64,000 nucleotides of DNA, taken from assembly GCA_017394375.1 (NCBI GenBank), contig JAFPYV010000009.1, positions 1 through 64,000 of the forward strand. Direction: 5' to 3'. The position numbers and the translations under genes were made by a program. The DNA comes from a bacterium. GTDB taxonomy: Bacteria; Bacillota_I; Bacilli_A; Mycoplasmatales; Mycoplasmoidaceae. Shown here one piece after another: positions 45,521 to 57,465 of this stretch (position 1 is its first letter; every line of letters begins with the position of its first letter). The notes below the pieces were generated by a model. It ran no database searches. It worked only from the letters and a program-made list of their open reading frames with translations, and was not told the origin of the DNA.

Positions 45521-48500
45521 AAATGAACTTACGTGATTAAATAAAATACATCCTCTTGGTTCCCTTGAGGATGTATTTTTCAAAAAATTTATTAGTTTAA
45601 CAATTGCTGATAATCAAGATCATCAAAAAATTTCATTTAAAATCAAAGGTTTTAAAGATCCTGGCAAATCTTTCTTTATCTTAAAGGATTTACGTAATGA
45701 GTTACAACATTTTTATGAAGTTGATTTTACTACTGCCAGTAAAGATCTTGATAATATTAAAGCAATTATTTTGCAATTAATTCCAAGCATTAAACAAGAA
45801 GATTTTGATTTGGAATTAAATAAAAAAACTTACGAATTATTATGCCATGATGAAAATACTTTAAATGCTTTAAAAAATAATGAAGTACAAGCAGTCTTTA
45901 ATGTCTTAGGTATTAATCATGCACAGTTACTACATTTATTGCCGAAAGATGAAGATGATAATAATAAATCCAATAATCCTAATCTTGCCAAAGTTGGAAC
46001 AATAAACAATAATAATGATCTTACAAATCAAACTAAATTAGTAGCGAATCAAATAAATGACTCAAACCAAGAAAAAAATAATAAATCATTAGAATCAATT
46101 AAAAATAGTGATTCTATTGACCCTAAACAAGCATTAATTAAAAAATATCAAGCTCTTAATGTAATTTATTCAACCGTCCTTCCTACTTCCTTGTTAGAAG
46201 TTACTACTAATCCTCAATTAGTAAATAAACAAATCCTAGTTGAAGGAGAAATTTTTAAAATTGAAAAAATGGTCCATGATCGTAAGAATACAGACGGTCA
46301 TGGAGCATTAAAAACTACTGTATATAACATTTATATCACTGATCATCAGCACGCAATGTGCTTAAATGCATTAATCAGTGATAATTCGTTAGGGATTAAA
46401 TCTAATTTATGCGAAGCATATCTTGATAATTTAAAAGAAGGTTCTTTTGTTAAAGCTTTGGTAAAAGTTATTGTTGATAAATATGAGCATGACGACCAAG
46501 TAGGTAAAATCGAAAAAATTATTACTCAACAAGTACCTGATAATTATAAATTAGGAGATGCTAGCGATCGAGTTGAGCTTGATTTTCACACTAATATGTC
46601 TGCGTTTGATGGATTACATAATCCAGAAGATGTAATTAAGTATGCGAAAGAAATGAAAATTAAAGCGTTAAGTATTAACGACTTTAATAGCACTCAGTCA
46701 TTTCCTAGCTTATACCGCTTAGCAAAAGACCAAAATGTTAATTTAATTTATGGGGCAGAATTTGATTTGTTAAATAATAATCTTGACGCTGTTTATCATT
46801 CACAAGATTATGTAATTTCAAATAAAAATCGGTTAGTATTTTTTGACTTAGAAACCACTGGGTTAGCACCTAATTACAATGAAATTATTGAATTTGGTGC
46901 ATACATCACTGATTTAAGTCACACCCATGTTGATAAATATCAATCATTTATTCGCCCTGAAGGACAAATTGATGAAAAGATTACGAAATTAACAAGAATT
47001 ACTTCAGATTTACTTGCTAATGGTAAACCAATAAAAGAATTTTTGGAAGAATTACATGCAGTTATTAAAGATACTGATATTCTAGTGGCACATAATGGAA
47101 TTAATTTTGATATTAAGTTTTTGAATAGTTGGTGCAGAAAATTAGGAATTAAGGAATTTAATAATCCATTAATTGATACTTTAATTTTAGCAAGAGCCTT
47201 TATTACTGATATTGGTGGATATAGTTTAGGAAAACTATCGCATTATTTTAAACTGGAATATGATGAAGAAGCTGTTGCTCACCGTGCTGATGCAGATGCT
47301 GAATATTTGAATAATGTCTTCTGAAAATTAATTGATTGTACTCCTGATTTATTGGCTAAGCCATTGCCAGAATGAAATAAATTATGCAAAACTGCTAATT
47401 TATTCAAAAAATCTTATTGCTATCGGATTTGTTTGCAAGCAAGGTATCTTAATCATCAAGGTGAATCATCAATCAAGAAACTTTATCAATTAATTTCCCA
47501 AGCCAGTACAACTGATTTTAACAATAAACCTTTATTAACTATTTCAGATTTAGAAAATGATAAAGAATGATTTGTTACTTCTTGTTCAGCGGTTGATGGT
47601 GGTTTAATTGAACAAGCACTTGGAGAAAGTGACGAAGATATCATTAAATACATGCAATTTTACGACTATGTTAAAATTGCTCCATTATCATGCTACCAAC
47701 ATTTATTTCCCCTTTATGGTAAAGATATCGTTGTGCAAGCATTAAAGCATATTATTGAATTAGCAAAAGCAAATAATATATTACTGACTGCTACTTCAAA
47801 TGCTTATTATTTTCCTGAATATTTTAAAATTTTTCACAAAATTTACATTCTTACTAAATCGATTGGGAACAAATTTCACCGTTATAACAATCATAAGGAA
47901 GATGAAACTTGTGTTTACCAACCATTAATGTATGTGCGCAACACTAAAGACATGCTTAATCAAATGCATGAATTAATTCCTGACGAACAATATTCAAAAG
48001 AAGTAGTGATAGATAATCCAAATAAAGTTTTAGCATTAATTGAACCAAATCAAGTCCCTATTCAAACCGGTTTATTCCCTCCTCATATTGAAGGAGTTGA
48101 TGAAAAGCTTAAAGAAGAAGTATATAAAAATGCTAAACAACAATATGGAGAAAAATTACCAAAATTAATTCAAGATCGATTAAATTTGGAATTAGATATT
48201 ATTATCAAGAACGGTTATAGTGTTGTTTATTGAATTTCTCATTTACTAGTAATTCAATCACTATCTGATCACTATTTAGTAGGATCAAGAGGTTCAGTTG
48301 GATCAAGTTTAGTTGCTACTTTTTTAAAGATTACAGAAATTAATCCTTTACAAGCTCATTATTATTGTAAGAAATGTCATTACTTTGAAACGGATGACAA
48401 AAATTTAAATTCTGGTTATGATTTACCCAAAAAGAAATGTCCTAATTGTGGTGAATGATTAATTGGAGAAGGACAAAACATTCCTTTTGCTACTTTCCTT

Positions 48501-49985
48501 GGTTTTAAAGGTGATAAGATACCTGATATTGATTTAAATTTCTCTGGTTTATATCAAAGCAAAGCACATAATTTTATTAGAGAAATGTTTGGTAAAGAAC
48601 ACGCTTTTAGAGCCGGCACTATTAGTACTGTAGCAGAAAAAACGGCGTTTGCTTACGTAAAAGATTACCTTGAATTATTAAATCAAGAGCCTGCGTACGC
48701 TTATAAAAAATGACTTGCTTCCAATTGCATGAATGTTAAACGCACTACTGGTCAACATCCAGGTGGAGTAGTAATCGTTCCTCGCGATAAAACAATTTAT
48801 GATTTTACTCCGTACAATTTTCCTGCTGATGATACTACTAGTGATTGGTTTACCACACATTTTGAATTTGAAAACATTCATGACAATTTATTAAAATTTG
48901 ATATTCTTGGGCATGATGACCCAACGGTTTTAAAGTACCTAAGCGACATGACTAAAATTGATCCGCGTACTATTCCAACGCATGATGATAAAGTAATTAG
49001 TTTATTTAATAGTACAAAAGCTTTAAACATTCCTGCTAATCTGACTAAAGATTATAATGAAGCAAATGGTGCAATTGGTTTACCAGAATTTGGTACAAGA
49101 TTTGTGCGAGGAATGCTAGAAGAATCATTGCCAAATTCTTTTTCTGATTTGGTGAGAATTTCTGGTTTATCACACGGAACCAATGTATGAGCCAATAATC
49201 AACAATTGCTAATTAAACAAGGCAAGCATTTAAATGAATTAGTGACTTGTCGTGATGACATTATGCTTTATTTAGCAAGTAAAGGGATTGAACCATTGAC
49301 TGCTTTTAAAATCATGGAAGACATTCGAAAAGGGCGCGGAATTAAACCTGAATATGGACAAATCATGAAAGAACATGTTCCTTCGTGATATATTGATGCA
49401 TGTAAGAAAATTGTTTATTTATTTCCTAAAGCCCATGCAGCTGCTTATGTTTTAAGTGCTTGAAGAATTGCTTGATTTAAAGTTTATTATCCATTAGCTT
49501 ATTATGCAACTTACTTTAGTGTTCGTTGTGAAGTGTTTGATTTAGTTAGCATGATGCAAGGAATTAATGGTATTAAAACTCGAATGCAAGAAATCAAAAA
49601 AAGTACGAAAGATAAAGCATCATTATCAAAACGCGACCAAGATTTATATGATATGCTAGAAGTTGCATTAGAAATGTGTTACCGTGGTTACAAATTTAGT
49701 AATATTGATTTGCAAAAATCAGATGCTACTTTGTTTGTTGTTGATGAAGAAAATAAAGCAATTATTCCTCCATTCACGGTGCTTGATGGTCTTGGTAAAT
49801 CAGTTGCTGATTCTATTGTGCAAGCACGAAAAGTTCATCCATTTGATTCACTAGATGATTTTAAGAAGCGTACAAGCGTCAATAAAAATTTAATTGTTGC
49901 ACTAGAACACTTAGGCGTGTTTAAAGGACTAAGTCAAAGCAATCAATTATGTTTTGATTTTGGCAATCTTAATTCTAATAATTAA
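45513..49985 (+). CDS. polC: DNA polymerase III alpha subunit, PolC type
   Basis: 1490 aa, the Gram-positive-type replicase with built-in 3'-5' exonuclease. An OB-fold region near residues 235-335 is followed by a PHP domain ([13 protein letters not shown] near 352), interrupted by a DEDDh exonuclease at about 440-615 ([32 protein letters not shown]). The polymerase domain has [10 protein letters not shown], a CKKCH / CPNCGEW zinc module near 950-985 and the catalytic PDIDLNFS near 1004. A low-complexity Asn/Lys linker lies near residues 148-205. Starts within the dxr stop region. Confidence 0.96.
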
Positions 49986-50024
49986 TATAATAAAAATAAT
50001 TAATTAATAGGACTTGCAATCGTT

Positions 50025-50669
50025 ATGAAACTATATGGTAATGCATTAATTAATGAGAAAAATTTTCAAATTTATCCTGATACTAAAATCATTTTCTTTG
50101 ATTTAGAAACTACAGGTTTAAATCCACAAATTGATCACATTATTGAGTTTGGTGCATATGCAACTAATATTTACGCTAATGAAATGTTTAGTTTTCAAAC
50201 ATTTGTTAACATTCATGAACATGTGCCATATTTCATTACTAAGTTAACAAGAATTGACGATAAATTAACAAAAACTGGAATGGAAACTAAGCAGTTACTA
50301 CAACAATTGCATCATATTATTGGTAAACACGATATTTTAGTAGCACACAATGGAATCCATTTTGATTTACAGTTTTTAAATCATTGATGTGATTATTACC
50401 ATATACCAAAATTTACCAATCCATTTATTGATACACTATATTTAGCTAGGTTCTTTTTGCCTGAATTGCCTAATCATAAATTAGGGACTGTTTGTAAACA
50501 TTTTATGATTAACTATGATGCAATTAATGTCGCACATCGTGCAGATGCAGATGCCAAATATCTATGTGATGTTTTTTGAAAATTAATGCAATTACATCCT
50601 GATTTTTGAAATTATTCACTACAAGAATGAAACGATTTGTTATATTCCTTAGTTAATTTAGATCATTAA
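50025..50669 (+). CDS. DEDDh 3'-5' exonuclease, stand-alone paralogue of the PolC proofreading domain
   Basis: 214 aa. Exo motifs are [13 protein letters not shown] near residue 26, [19 protein letters not shown] near 105-123 and [19 protein letters not shown] near 173. The same blocks with the same spacing occur in PolC (46840-47340), including KLTRI-type and FIDTLYLAR / LIDTLILAR segments, so it looks like a duplicated exonuclease domain placed 39 bases downstream of polC. It may serve as an epsilon/DnaQ-like nuclease or in DNA/RNA turnover. The first 24 residues precede the nuclease core. Confidence 0.88.
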
Positions 50670-50692
50670 TAAAAAAATTAGGGGATTAAATT

Positions 50693-52039
50693 ATGTTTAA
50701 AACCATGATAAGTGGGATTGTCCAACGCAATCTAAAAAATAAAGTTTTAAAGTCAACCATTAAAGAAGAAGATATTAAGGACGTTTTGCGTGAAATTCGC
50801 ATTGCATTGCTTGATGCAGATGTTAACATCATCGTTGTTAAAGACTTAATTAATGGTATTAAAAAAGATCTTGTTGGAAAGATTATTCCTGAAGACACTA
50901 AATTCAGTGATTTCTTTTTAAATTCAGTTAAAACTCAATTAACTGATATTTTAGGGAAAGAATTCAAAGAATTAAATGTTGAACGACCAAATCTGAAGAT
51001 TTTAATGGTTGGTTTACAAGGTTCTGGTAAAACTACTACTTGTGCTAAACTTGCTAAATATTTAATGGATAAAAGAAAAAATTCCAAAGCAACTTTAGTG
51101 GCATTAGATGTTTATCGAGCTGCGGCAATTGACCAATTAAAACAATTAGCAACTGATATTAATATTGGTTGTATAGAAGAAGGTCAAGGCGATCCATTAA
51201 AGATTGCTGATGATGCATTAGAACAAATTAAGAATAAAAATATTAACATCAGTATTTTTGATACGGCAGGTCGATTGCAAACTGATGAAAAATTAATGAG
51301 TGAATTAGTTGCACTTAAGAAAAAAATTCAACCTGATGAAATTTTTCTTGTCGTTGACTCAATGTCCGGACAAGATATTATTAACGTAGCTAAAGAATTT
51401 CATAATCACTTAAATTTGAGTGGAATTATTTTGACAAAAATGGATTCAGATGCCAGAGCAGGTGCTGCTCTAAGTTTAATTAAAATCTTAAATGTTCCTA
51501 TTCGTTTCTTAGGAACAGGTGAAAAGGTAGGATCAATTGATGAATTTTATCCCGAAAGAATTGCTGATCGGATTCTTGGGTTAGGTGATATTTTAACTTT
51601 AAGTGAAAAAGCTTATAACGTCATTGATGAAAAAGATGTTAAACGCTCAATGGCACGAATGTTTTCAGGTAAATTTGATCTTGATGACATGTTAAATCAA
51701 ATTGAACAAATGGATAAAATTGGTTCATTTTCATCAATGATGAAATACATGCCTGATAAAGTTAAATCATCTTTGACTGAAGACAAGGTTATTCAAGCTG
51801 AACAAAAAGCAAAAGTTTGAAGAATTTTATTATCTTCCATGACCAAAAAAGAACGCCATAATCCCAAATTAATCATTAAAGATCAAACTAGAAAGAACCG
51901 TATTCTTAATGGTTCAGGTCGTAAACAAGAAGAATTAAACAAGATGTTAAAAGACTGGCAAAAAGCCAAGGAAAATTTTGACAAGATGGCAAAAATGATG
52001 CAAAATGGTCGCGACCCATGAAAGGAAATGGGCTTTTAG
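50693..52039 (+). CDS. ffh: Signal recognition particle protein Ffh (SRP54)
   Basis: 448 aa GTPase that binds signal peptides and 4.5S RNA. The N domain starts MFKTMISGIVQRNLKN; G1 is MVGLQGSGKTTTCAKLA near residue 104; ALDVYRAAAIDQL, IFDTAGRLQTDEKL and ILTKMDSDARAGAALS follow. The methionine-rich M domain has FDLDDMLNQIEQMDKIGS near 325 and SMTKKERHNPKL near 382, and the frame reads through TGA Trp codons to TAG at 52037. GGGGA upstream supports the ATG. The 4.5S RNA gene was not found here. Partner FtsY is at 21224. Confidence 0.95.
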
Positions 52040-52051
52040 TCATTTAATTAA

Positions 52052-52843
52052 ATGGCATTTGTAATTGAGCTTTTTATTTCCAAAATTTTATCAGTTTTAA
52101 TTTATAAAAGCATTGGATGAAATGAAAAAGGGTATGACCAATTAATTCATACCAACGATAAATATATTTTCAATAACTATAATAAGTGATTTGCTTTTTT
52201 TAAATATTTAGTTTTTGTTTTATTTTTTGTAAGCATGTTCTTTTATATTTTTTGTTATTTTTATGGGCTTTATAACAATAGTGAATATGTTCCAACATAT
52301 GAACACGGAATTATTGTTTACAATGTAAAATATAGTGATGACATGCTTTATGTGGGTTGAATGTTTTTGTTATTTGGTGTTACATTCTTCCTTGATTTAC
52401 AAGATCAAGCTCCTTTATTAGTTCACTTTTATAAAAAAATAACGAAGTACGAACGTAAGAATTTAATCTATAGTTTTCGCACTCCGTTTTGAGTAGTATT
52501 ACCATTAACTGCTTTATTACATGTTTTATTGTTAATGTTTGTTGAAAACGCTTGAGTAATGATGACTCCAGCAGATGTAGATGCTACAATTGCTATTCAC
52601 CATGCATCAATGAACCTTGACTTAGCATTATGTGCATGTTATTACATTTTAGTTATTGACGCATGCATTTTTGTTATTAGCAGTTTTGTACTTTATTTCA
52701 CTCATAGCACGATCGATGTAAAATATGTAGCTTTATTTTGCAAACCTGATTCGTCGGCATATAAATTCTTTTATGATCGCCTTAATAAAATTAAAGATAA
52801 ACTAAATAAATCAATTAAGACAATTGAAAAAGTTATTTTTTAA
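52052..52843 (+). CDS. Multi-pass membrane protein of unknown function
   Basis: 263 aa, starting 12 bases after ffh. Hydrophobic segments are visible near residues 45-70 (YLVFVLFFVSMFFYIFCYFYG), 100-125, 145-170 and 195-225, and the C-terminus is Lys-rich (NKIKDKLNKSIKTIEKVIF). I recognise no family. Three or more Trp are TGA codons. Its last 11 bases overlap the end of convergent rsmG, with no terminator between them. Confidence 0.7.
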
Positions 52844-53519
52844 TTTCGGTTCACTTGCGAGGATATAAATCATTAGTTAATTTAGTTTTCGTAAAGAATA
52901 AAGCATATGAAACATTATTTCCTTCTTGGTAAGTTAGCACATGGTCTAATTTAATGCTTAATGCTTGCATAATATCAGAAGCTTCGTTTAATTCTTGGTT
53001 TCAGTTTTCTCCTTTTAATAAAATACAAGTTCCATTTACTTTCGAATAAGGAATAGTCAATTCTAAAATTACTTTGATTTTTGCTACGGCTCTTGCCGTG
53101 GTTAAATCGAAGTAATTTTTATACATATTGCTTATGCATTCAGCTCGTTCATTTAATAATTGAACGTTATTTAAATGCAGTTCTTTTTTTACTGTAGTAA
53201 GAAAGTTTATTTTTTTAGTATTTGCTTCAACAATAACTAGATGTTGGTTAGGATGTAAGATTGCTAAAGCAATTCCTGGGATTCCTGAACCACTGCCAAC
53301 ATCTAACAAACTTGAAATCTTTGTTCAATCAATAGTAGTAAATGGATAAATTGAATTATAAAAATATTGGCCATAAACTTTATCTTCATCACACAAACGC
53401 GTTAGATTTTCATGTTGATTAGTTTCTTGTACTAATTGTTTATATAAAAAAAACGCATTTATTTGTTCATTAGTAGCATTGATTGAATGCAAAAATGTAA
53501 TAAATTTTTCTTTAGTCAT
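52833..53519 (-). CDS. rsmG: 16S rRNA guanine-N7 methyltransferase
   Basis: 228 aa. RsmG (GidB) methylates G527 of 16S rRNA. The SAM site is MLDVGSGSGIPGIALAI near residue 71; LVIVEANTKKINFL and TTARAVAKIKVILEL (family SRAxA) follow. The start [12 protein letters not shown] at 53519 is preferred over an upstream in-frame codon that would overlap mnmG further. Start overlaps the mnmG stop (eight bases), giving the classic gidA-gidB pair. Confidence 0.93.
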
Positions 53520-55383
53520 GATGATTCTTTTTAGTTTGTTCAACGTAATATTTTAAGTAAACTAAATCACTAAAATTAATTCCACTAATGCGTGATGCTT
53601 GATCAATTGTTTGGGGACGAATTTTATTAAGTTTAATAATTGATTCAGTAGCAATATTAGGAACTTGCTTATAATCAGTAATTCAACTTAAATCAATATC
53701 TTTAAGTCCCTTAAAGTTATTAATCATTTCAATTTCTCGCTTAATGTATCCTAAATAGCGAATATTAATTTCTGCTTTTTGTAATCAATCATCATTTAAT
53801 AGTTGATACATATTTGGTAAATATTGTTTTAATTTAAAGATAGTCATATCAGCTCTGCACAAGTAGGATGCTAATTTAAGATTAGAAATTTCGTATTTTG
53901 TTTGTTCGTTTAATTCTTTAATTTGCCCCACTGTCGTATTTTTTAAATAATTAATTAATGATTCTAATAATTCCTTATTTTTTAAATAAATTTGCCAATT
54001 TTCGTCACTAATTAATCCAATTTCATGACCATATTTTAATAATCGATCATCAGCATTATCATTACGAAGCATTAAGCGATATTCAGCTCTACTAGTTAAT
54101 AAACGGTAAGGATCTAAAATGCCTTTGGTAGTTAAATCATCAATCATTACTCCAATGTATGCTTCATCACGACCCAAAATTAATGGTTTTTTATGTTTGA
54201 TTTTTAAATAAGCATTAATCCCAGCCATAATTCCTTGCCCAGCAGCTTCTTCGTATCCACTAGTGCCATTAATTTGACCTCCAAAATATAAACCATGTCA
54301 TTTTTTGCTTTCAAGCGTTGGATACAAATCAAGGGGATCAATCGCATCATATTCAATTGCATATCCGTAAATTGCTACTTTACAATTTTCTAATCCAGGT
54401 AATGATCTAATCATTTGTTCTTGGACATCAGGAGGCATTGAAGTACTTAAATCACCTAAATACATTGTTGGTAATGATAAGGATTCTGGTTCAAGAAATA
54501 ATTGATGGCGCGGTTTTGTAGTAAACCTAGTTACTTTATCTTCAATACTTAAACAATATTGAGGACCAATTCCGGTAATATATCCTGAGTACATGGCTGA
54601 TTTATTTTTATTAGCTCAAATAATATCGTGGGTCTTTTTATTGGTATATAGCAAATAACAAGGAACCTGCTCTTTTAATGGCAAAATTCGTTGGTGAAAA
54701 TGAGAAAAACAAATTTTTAAATCAGTGCCATTTTCTTCTTGGCATTTTGAAAAATCAATAGTATCTGTGTAAATCCGGGGGGGAGTGCCGGTTTTAAACC
54801 TTCTTAATTTAAATCCTAATTTCACTAATGATTCGGATAAATTAGTGGAGTTTTTTAATCCATTAGGTCCTTCATTAGTGCGATTATATCCCCTAAAGGT
54901 ATAAGATTTTAAATAAGTTCCAGTGGTAAGAATCACACTTTTAGCATAGATGATACCGTGTTTAACTGTATACACTCCTTTAACAGTGTCACCTTCAATA
55001 TATAAATCAGTTGCTTCATCAATAACCAAATCAATATAAGGATTATCTTTAATTAATTTAATAAATAGTTTTTGGAACTCAATCTTATCACATTGTTCTC
55101 TAATTGCTCAAACCCCAGGTCCTTTTGAGGTGTTTAATAGTTTAATTTGAATTGCTGTAGCATCTGCCACTTTTCCTTGCATTCCACCAAGTGCATCAAT
55201 TTCTCTAGTAACAATTCCTTTAGCTGGACCCCCTACTGAAGGATTGCATGGCATTTTACCAATCCCTTGTTCAGTTAAAGTAATTAAAGCAACTTTTTGC
55301 TTTAAATTGGCAAAAACAAAGCATGCTTCTAAACCGGCATGACCTGCACCAACTACAATGGCTTCATATTCTTGTCTTTCCAT
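53512..55383 (-). CDS. mnmG: tRNA uridine-5-carboxymethylaminomethyl modification enzyme MnmG (GidA)
   Basis: 623 aa FAD-dependent partner of MnmE. The FAD motif is [13 protein letters not shown] near residue 10, then [13 protein letters not shown] with its conserved Cys, [10 protein letters not shown] near 190, [10 protein letters not shown], the [21 protein letters not shown] region (conserved Cys), and the family signature [20 protein letters not shown] near 370-385. C-terminal helical region ends at TAA 53512. Trp codons include TGA. Single-copy operon with rsmG. Confidence 0.94.
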
Positions 55384-55472
55384 TTTTCTTACACCTTTCT
55401 TATTTTTACTAAATAGTATATTTTATTAATCTTTAAGAATTTATTTTTTTACTTTAAAAGAATAATAAAGTT

Positions 55473-55541
55473 TATAATATTTTCATTGATTATTTTTAAG
55501 GAGTGAAAAATAGTTAAGCACTTCTTGATTGCTTAACTATG
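55473..55541 (+). promoter_or_regulatory. Promoter, distant ribosome-binding site and hairpin before the small membrane genes
   Basis: TATAAT lies at 55473. AAGGAG is at 55498, 46 bases before the ATG at 55550. Between them is a perfect 10-bp hairpin, TAGTTAAGCA (55511-55520) / TGCTTAACTA (55530-55539), with a nine-base loop. Folding would bring AAGGAG close to the start. An alternative reading is a tiny leader frame or an attenuator-like stem; no long T-run follows. Confidence 0.45.
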
Positions 55542-55549
55542 ATAATTAG

Positions 55550-55855
55550 ATGAATCAAGCGGATGTTGTTCGTCAAGCACACCGACATGCAGTTTTAGCA
55601 ATCATTTTTTGATTATTCATTATTACCTGCATCATCGGATTAATTTTTCAAATTTTATTAATATTTGATTTACAAAAACTTGATGAAAAAAGTTATCCAA
55701 ATAAGGGAATGTTAATAATTCTAGCAATTATTGGTATTTTCTATTTCGGTTTAATTATAAATATTTACATTGCTATCAAGGTACGCCCATCAAACATTAA
55801 TTCAATTGGTGCAAGCGTTAAGGATGCATCAGATAGCTTAATGAAAAAAATATAA
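55550..55855 (+). CDS. Small two-helix membrane protein, tandem copy 1
   Basis: 101 aa. Two hydrophobic helices are clear: AVLAIIFWLFIITCIIGLIF near residues 14-33 and LIILAIIGIFYFGLIINIYI near 55-74. The second copy at 55981 shares most of this pattern (AIIFW, IITC, GFIFQILL-like, IGIFY). Not recognised as a named family. It has a strong promoter-like region upstream and its own terminator. A polar C-tail follows the second helix. Confidence 0.75.
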
Positions 55856-55862
55856 TTTTTCA

Positions 55863-55894
55863 AAATGATTTGATTAATTTCAAATCATTTTTTT
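55863..55894 (+). terminator. Terminator after small membrane gene 1
   Basis: AATGATTTGA pairs with TCAAATCATT around a six-base loop and is followed by seven T. Confidence 0.85.
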
Positions 55895-55980
55895 ATCATT
55901 TTACTCATTTATTTTCTTTTTGTTTTAAATAAAATTTAGGTGATATGATTAATTAAAAAACATTATAAATTTAAATGATT

Positions 55981-56292
55981 ATGGATCATGATGATAAGCA
56001 AGTAAATATTGATTTATTGCAAAAAGCTTATAAGGATGCAATTTTAGCCATTATTTTTTGAGTCTTAATTATTACGTGTTTTGTTGGGTTCATTTTTCAA
56101 ATTTTGTTAGTGTTAGATTTATTAAAACTTAATGATGAAGATTGTCAAGACCGACAATTATTGATTGTTTTAGCAACTATTGGTATTTTTTATGCTGGCT
56201 GAATCTTAAATATTATCATTGCTTCGAAGATTCATTCTAATACCTTAAAACTTGCTCAAAATAAAGTTAAAAGACATGTTAGTCATATTTAA
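55981..56292 (+). CDS. Small two-helix membrane protein, tandem copy 2
   Basis: 103 aa from the ATG at 55981; an ATG two codons earlier (55975) is equally possible. It is a diverged paralogue of the upstream gene: both have DAxLAIIFW, IITC, an IFQILLVLDL-like end of helix 1, then a short acidic turn and a second helix with LATIGIFYAGWILNIIIA. A few Trp are TGA. Duplicate also includes a similar terminator, so the repeated unit is gene plus terminator. Function unknown. Confidence 0.72.
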
Positions 56293-56301
56293 TTTATAGA
56301 A

Positions 56302-56332
56302 AAATGATTTGACATACTCAGATCATTTTTTA
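56302..56332 (+). terminator. Terminator after small membrane gene 2
   Basis: AATGAT pairs with ATCATT across a 13-base loop, followed by a T-run; sequence resembles the terminator of copy 1. Confidence 0.6.
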
Positions 56333-56374
56333 TATGAATGAAATTTTCAGAATATTTTTGTTTTATTAACATTA

Positions 56375-56549
56375 ATGTATTGGTTAAATTATCAATTTAT
56401 TAAAAAGAATATTTTTTTACAATGCAAGTAATTTAACTGGTGATGAATTAAATGAAAAAATTAAGAAATATAAGCAAATAAGGAAAGAAAACCAAAAGCA
56501 AAAAGAAAAATTAAAAAATAATTATTTAGATAAAACATCATTTAAATAA
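56375..56549 (+). pseudogene. Frameshifted mini-gene with a T7 tract
   Basis: From ATG 56375 the first frame encodes MYWLNYQFIKKNIF and then runs into a stop after seven T (56412-56418). One frame over, the sequence continues YNASNLTGDELNEKIKKYKQ and a Lys/Gln-rich tail to a TAA at 56549. A strong terminator follows 10 bases later, which supports a real transcribed unit. No ribosome-binding site is evident. It could be a decayed gene, a slippage-controlled gene or chance. This is the only content I see in the 356-base gap before the J-protein gene. Confidence 0.35.
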
Positions 56550-56559
56550 TTTAATAATT

Positions 56560-56588
56560 AGTGATTGCACTTTGCAATCACTTTTTTA
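56560..56588 (+). terminator. Terminator after the mini-gene
   Basis: AGTGATTGCA pairs with TGCAATCACT around a three-base loop, followed by six T. Confidence 0.85.
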
Positions 56589-56647
56589 TTTAATTAAAAA
56601 TTAAACATTAACTAAAAATTAAAATATAAATTGGTAGGAAGCATAAT

Positions 56648-57433
56648 ATGGCAACTGTAAAACGGGATTATTACGAAGTATTAGGGGTGAGTAAAAACGC
56701 TACTGATGATCAAATCAAAAAAGCATTTAGACTACTAGCTATGAAATACCATCCTGACGTTAATAAATCGCTTGATGCTGAAGCAAAATTTAAGGAAATT
56801 AATCAGGCTTACAGCGTGCTAATTGATAAGGACAAACGTAGTTTGTATGATCAATTTGGACATGGTGCAGTGGATGGGACCTGAGGACTTGACGAAAATA
56901 ACTCAGAAAATCCCAATACTACCAATAATTCGAATTATACATCCTATGAAAACATGTTTAATGATCCTGATTTCTTTGATATGTTTAATGCATATTATGC
57001 AGAACAAGCAGCAAATGAAGATAATGAAGATGATAATTATTTCAATACTTCTTCTACGAATGCTAAATCCAAACAAACTAATAATCAAGCACATAGTTCA
57101 TCATCTCAAACATATAATCATAAAACTTACACTAAAAAAGCATATCAAACTAGCTTTAATAAAAGTTCTTCCTCGTATTCATTCAAAAACAATTACCAAT
57201 CTAAAAATTTCTATTATCAAAACTCGTACAATGATGAAGATGAATTTGATTATGATGCCACTGCAACTTACAATAATTCTTATTATAATAATGCTAAAGC
57301 AAGCAAAGGTGCTGTTGCATGACACGTCATTAAAATCATTCTTAAAGTAATCATGTGAGGAGCAATAATTGCCGGTTTAGGTGGGTTAGGATTAATCTAC
57401 TTACTTTGAAAGTTTATTGATCAAAAGAAATAA
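56648..57433 (+). CDS. Membrane-anchored J-domain protein
   Basis: 261 aa. The J domain occupies about residues 5-70 with the HPD motif intact ([11 protein letters not shown]) and the usual [13 protein letters not shown] start. The middle is a long low-complexity Asn/Ser/Tyr-rich region with an [12 protein letters not shown] stretch. No Cys zinc centre and no DnaJ C-terminal substrate domain are present. A hydrophobic helix near residues 230-255 ([19 protein letters not shown]) should anchor it to the membrane. TAGGAAG precedes the ATG. It directly precedes dnaK but lacks CIRCE itself. It is not a complete DnaJ. Confidence 0.85.
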
Positions 57434-57465
57434 ATATTTTCTCTTCAAATTAAATAATTTTAAAT

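Noticed and set aside
56823..57350. A 175-codon frame inside the J-protein gene
   Set aside because: Low-complexity Ile/Met/Lys shadow of the Asn/Ser-rich J-protein frame; no start signal.
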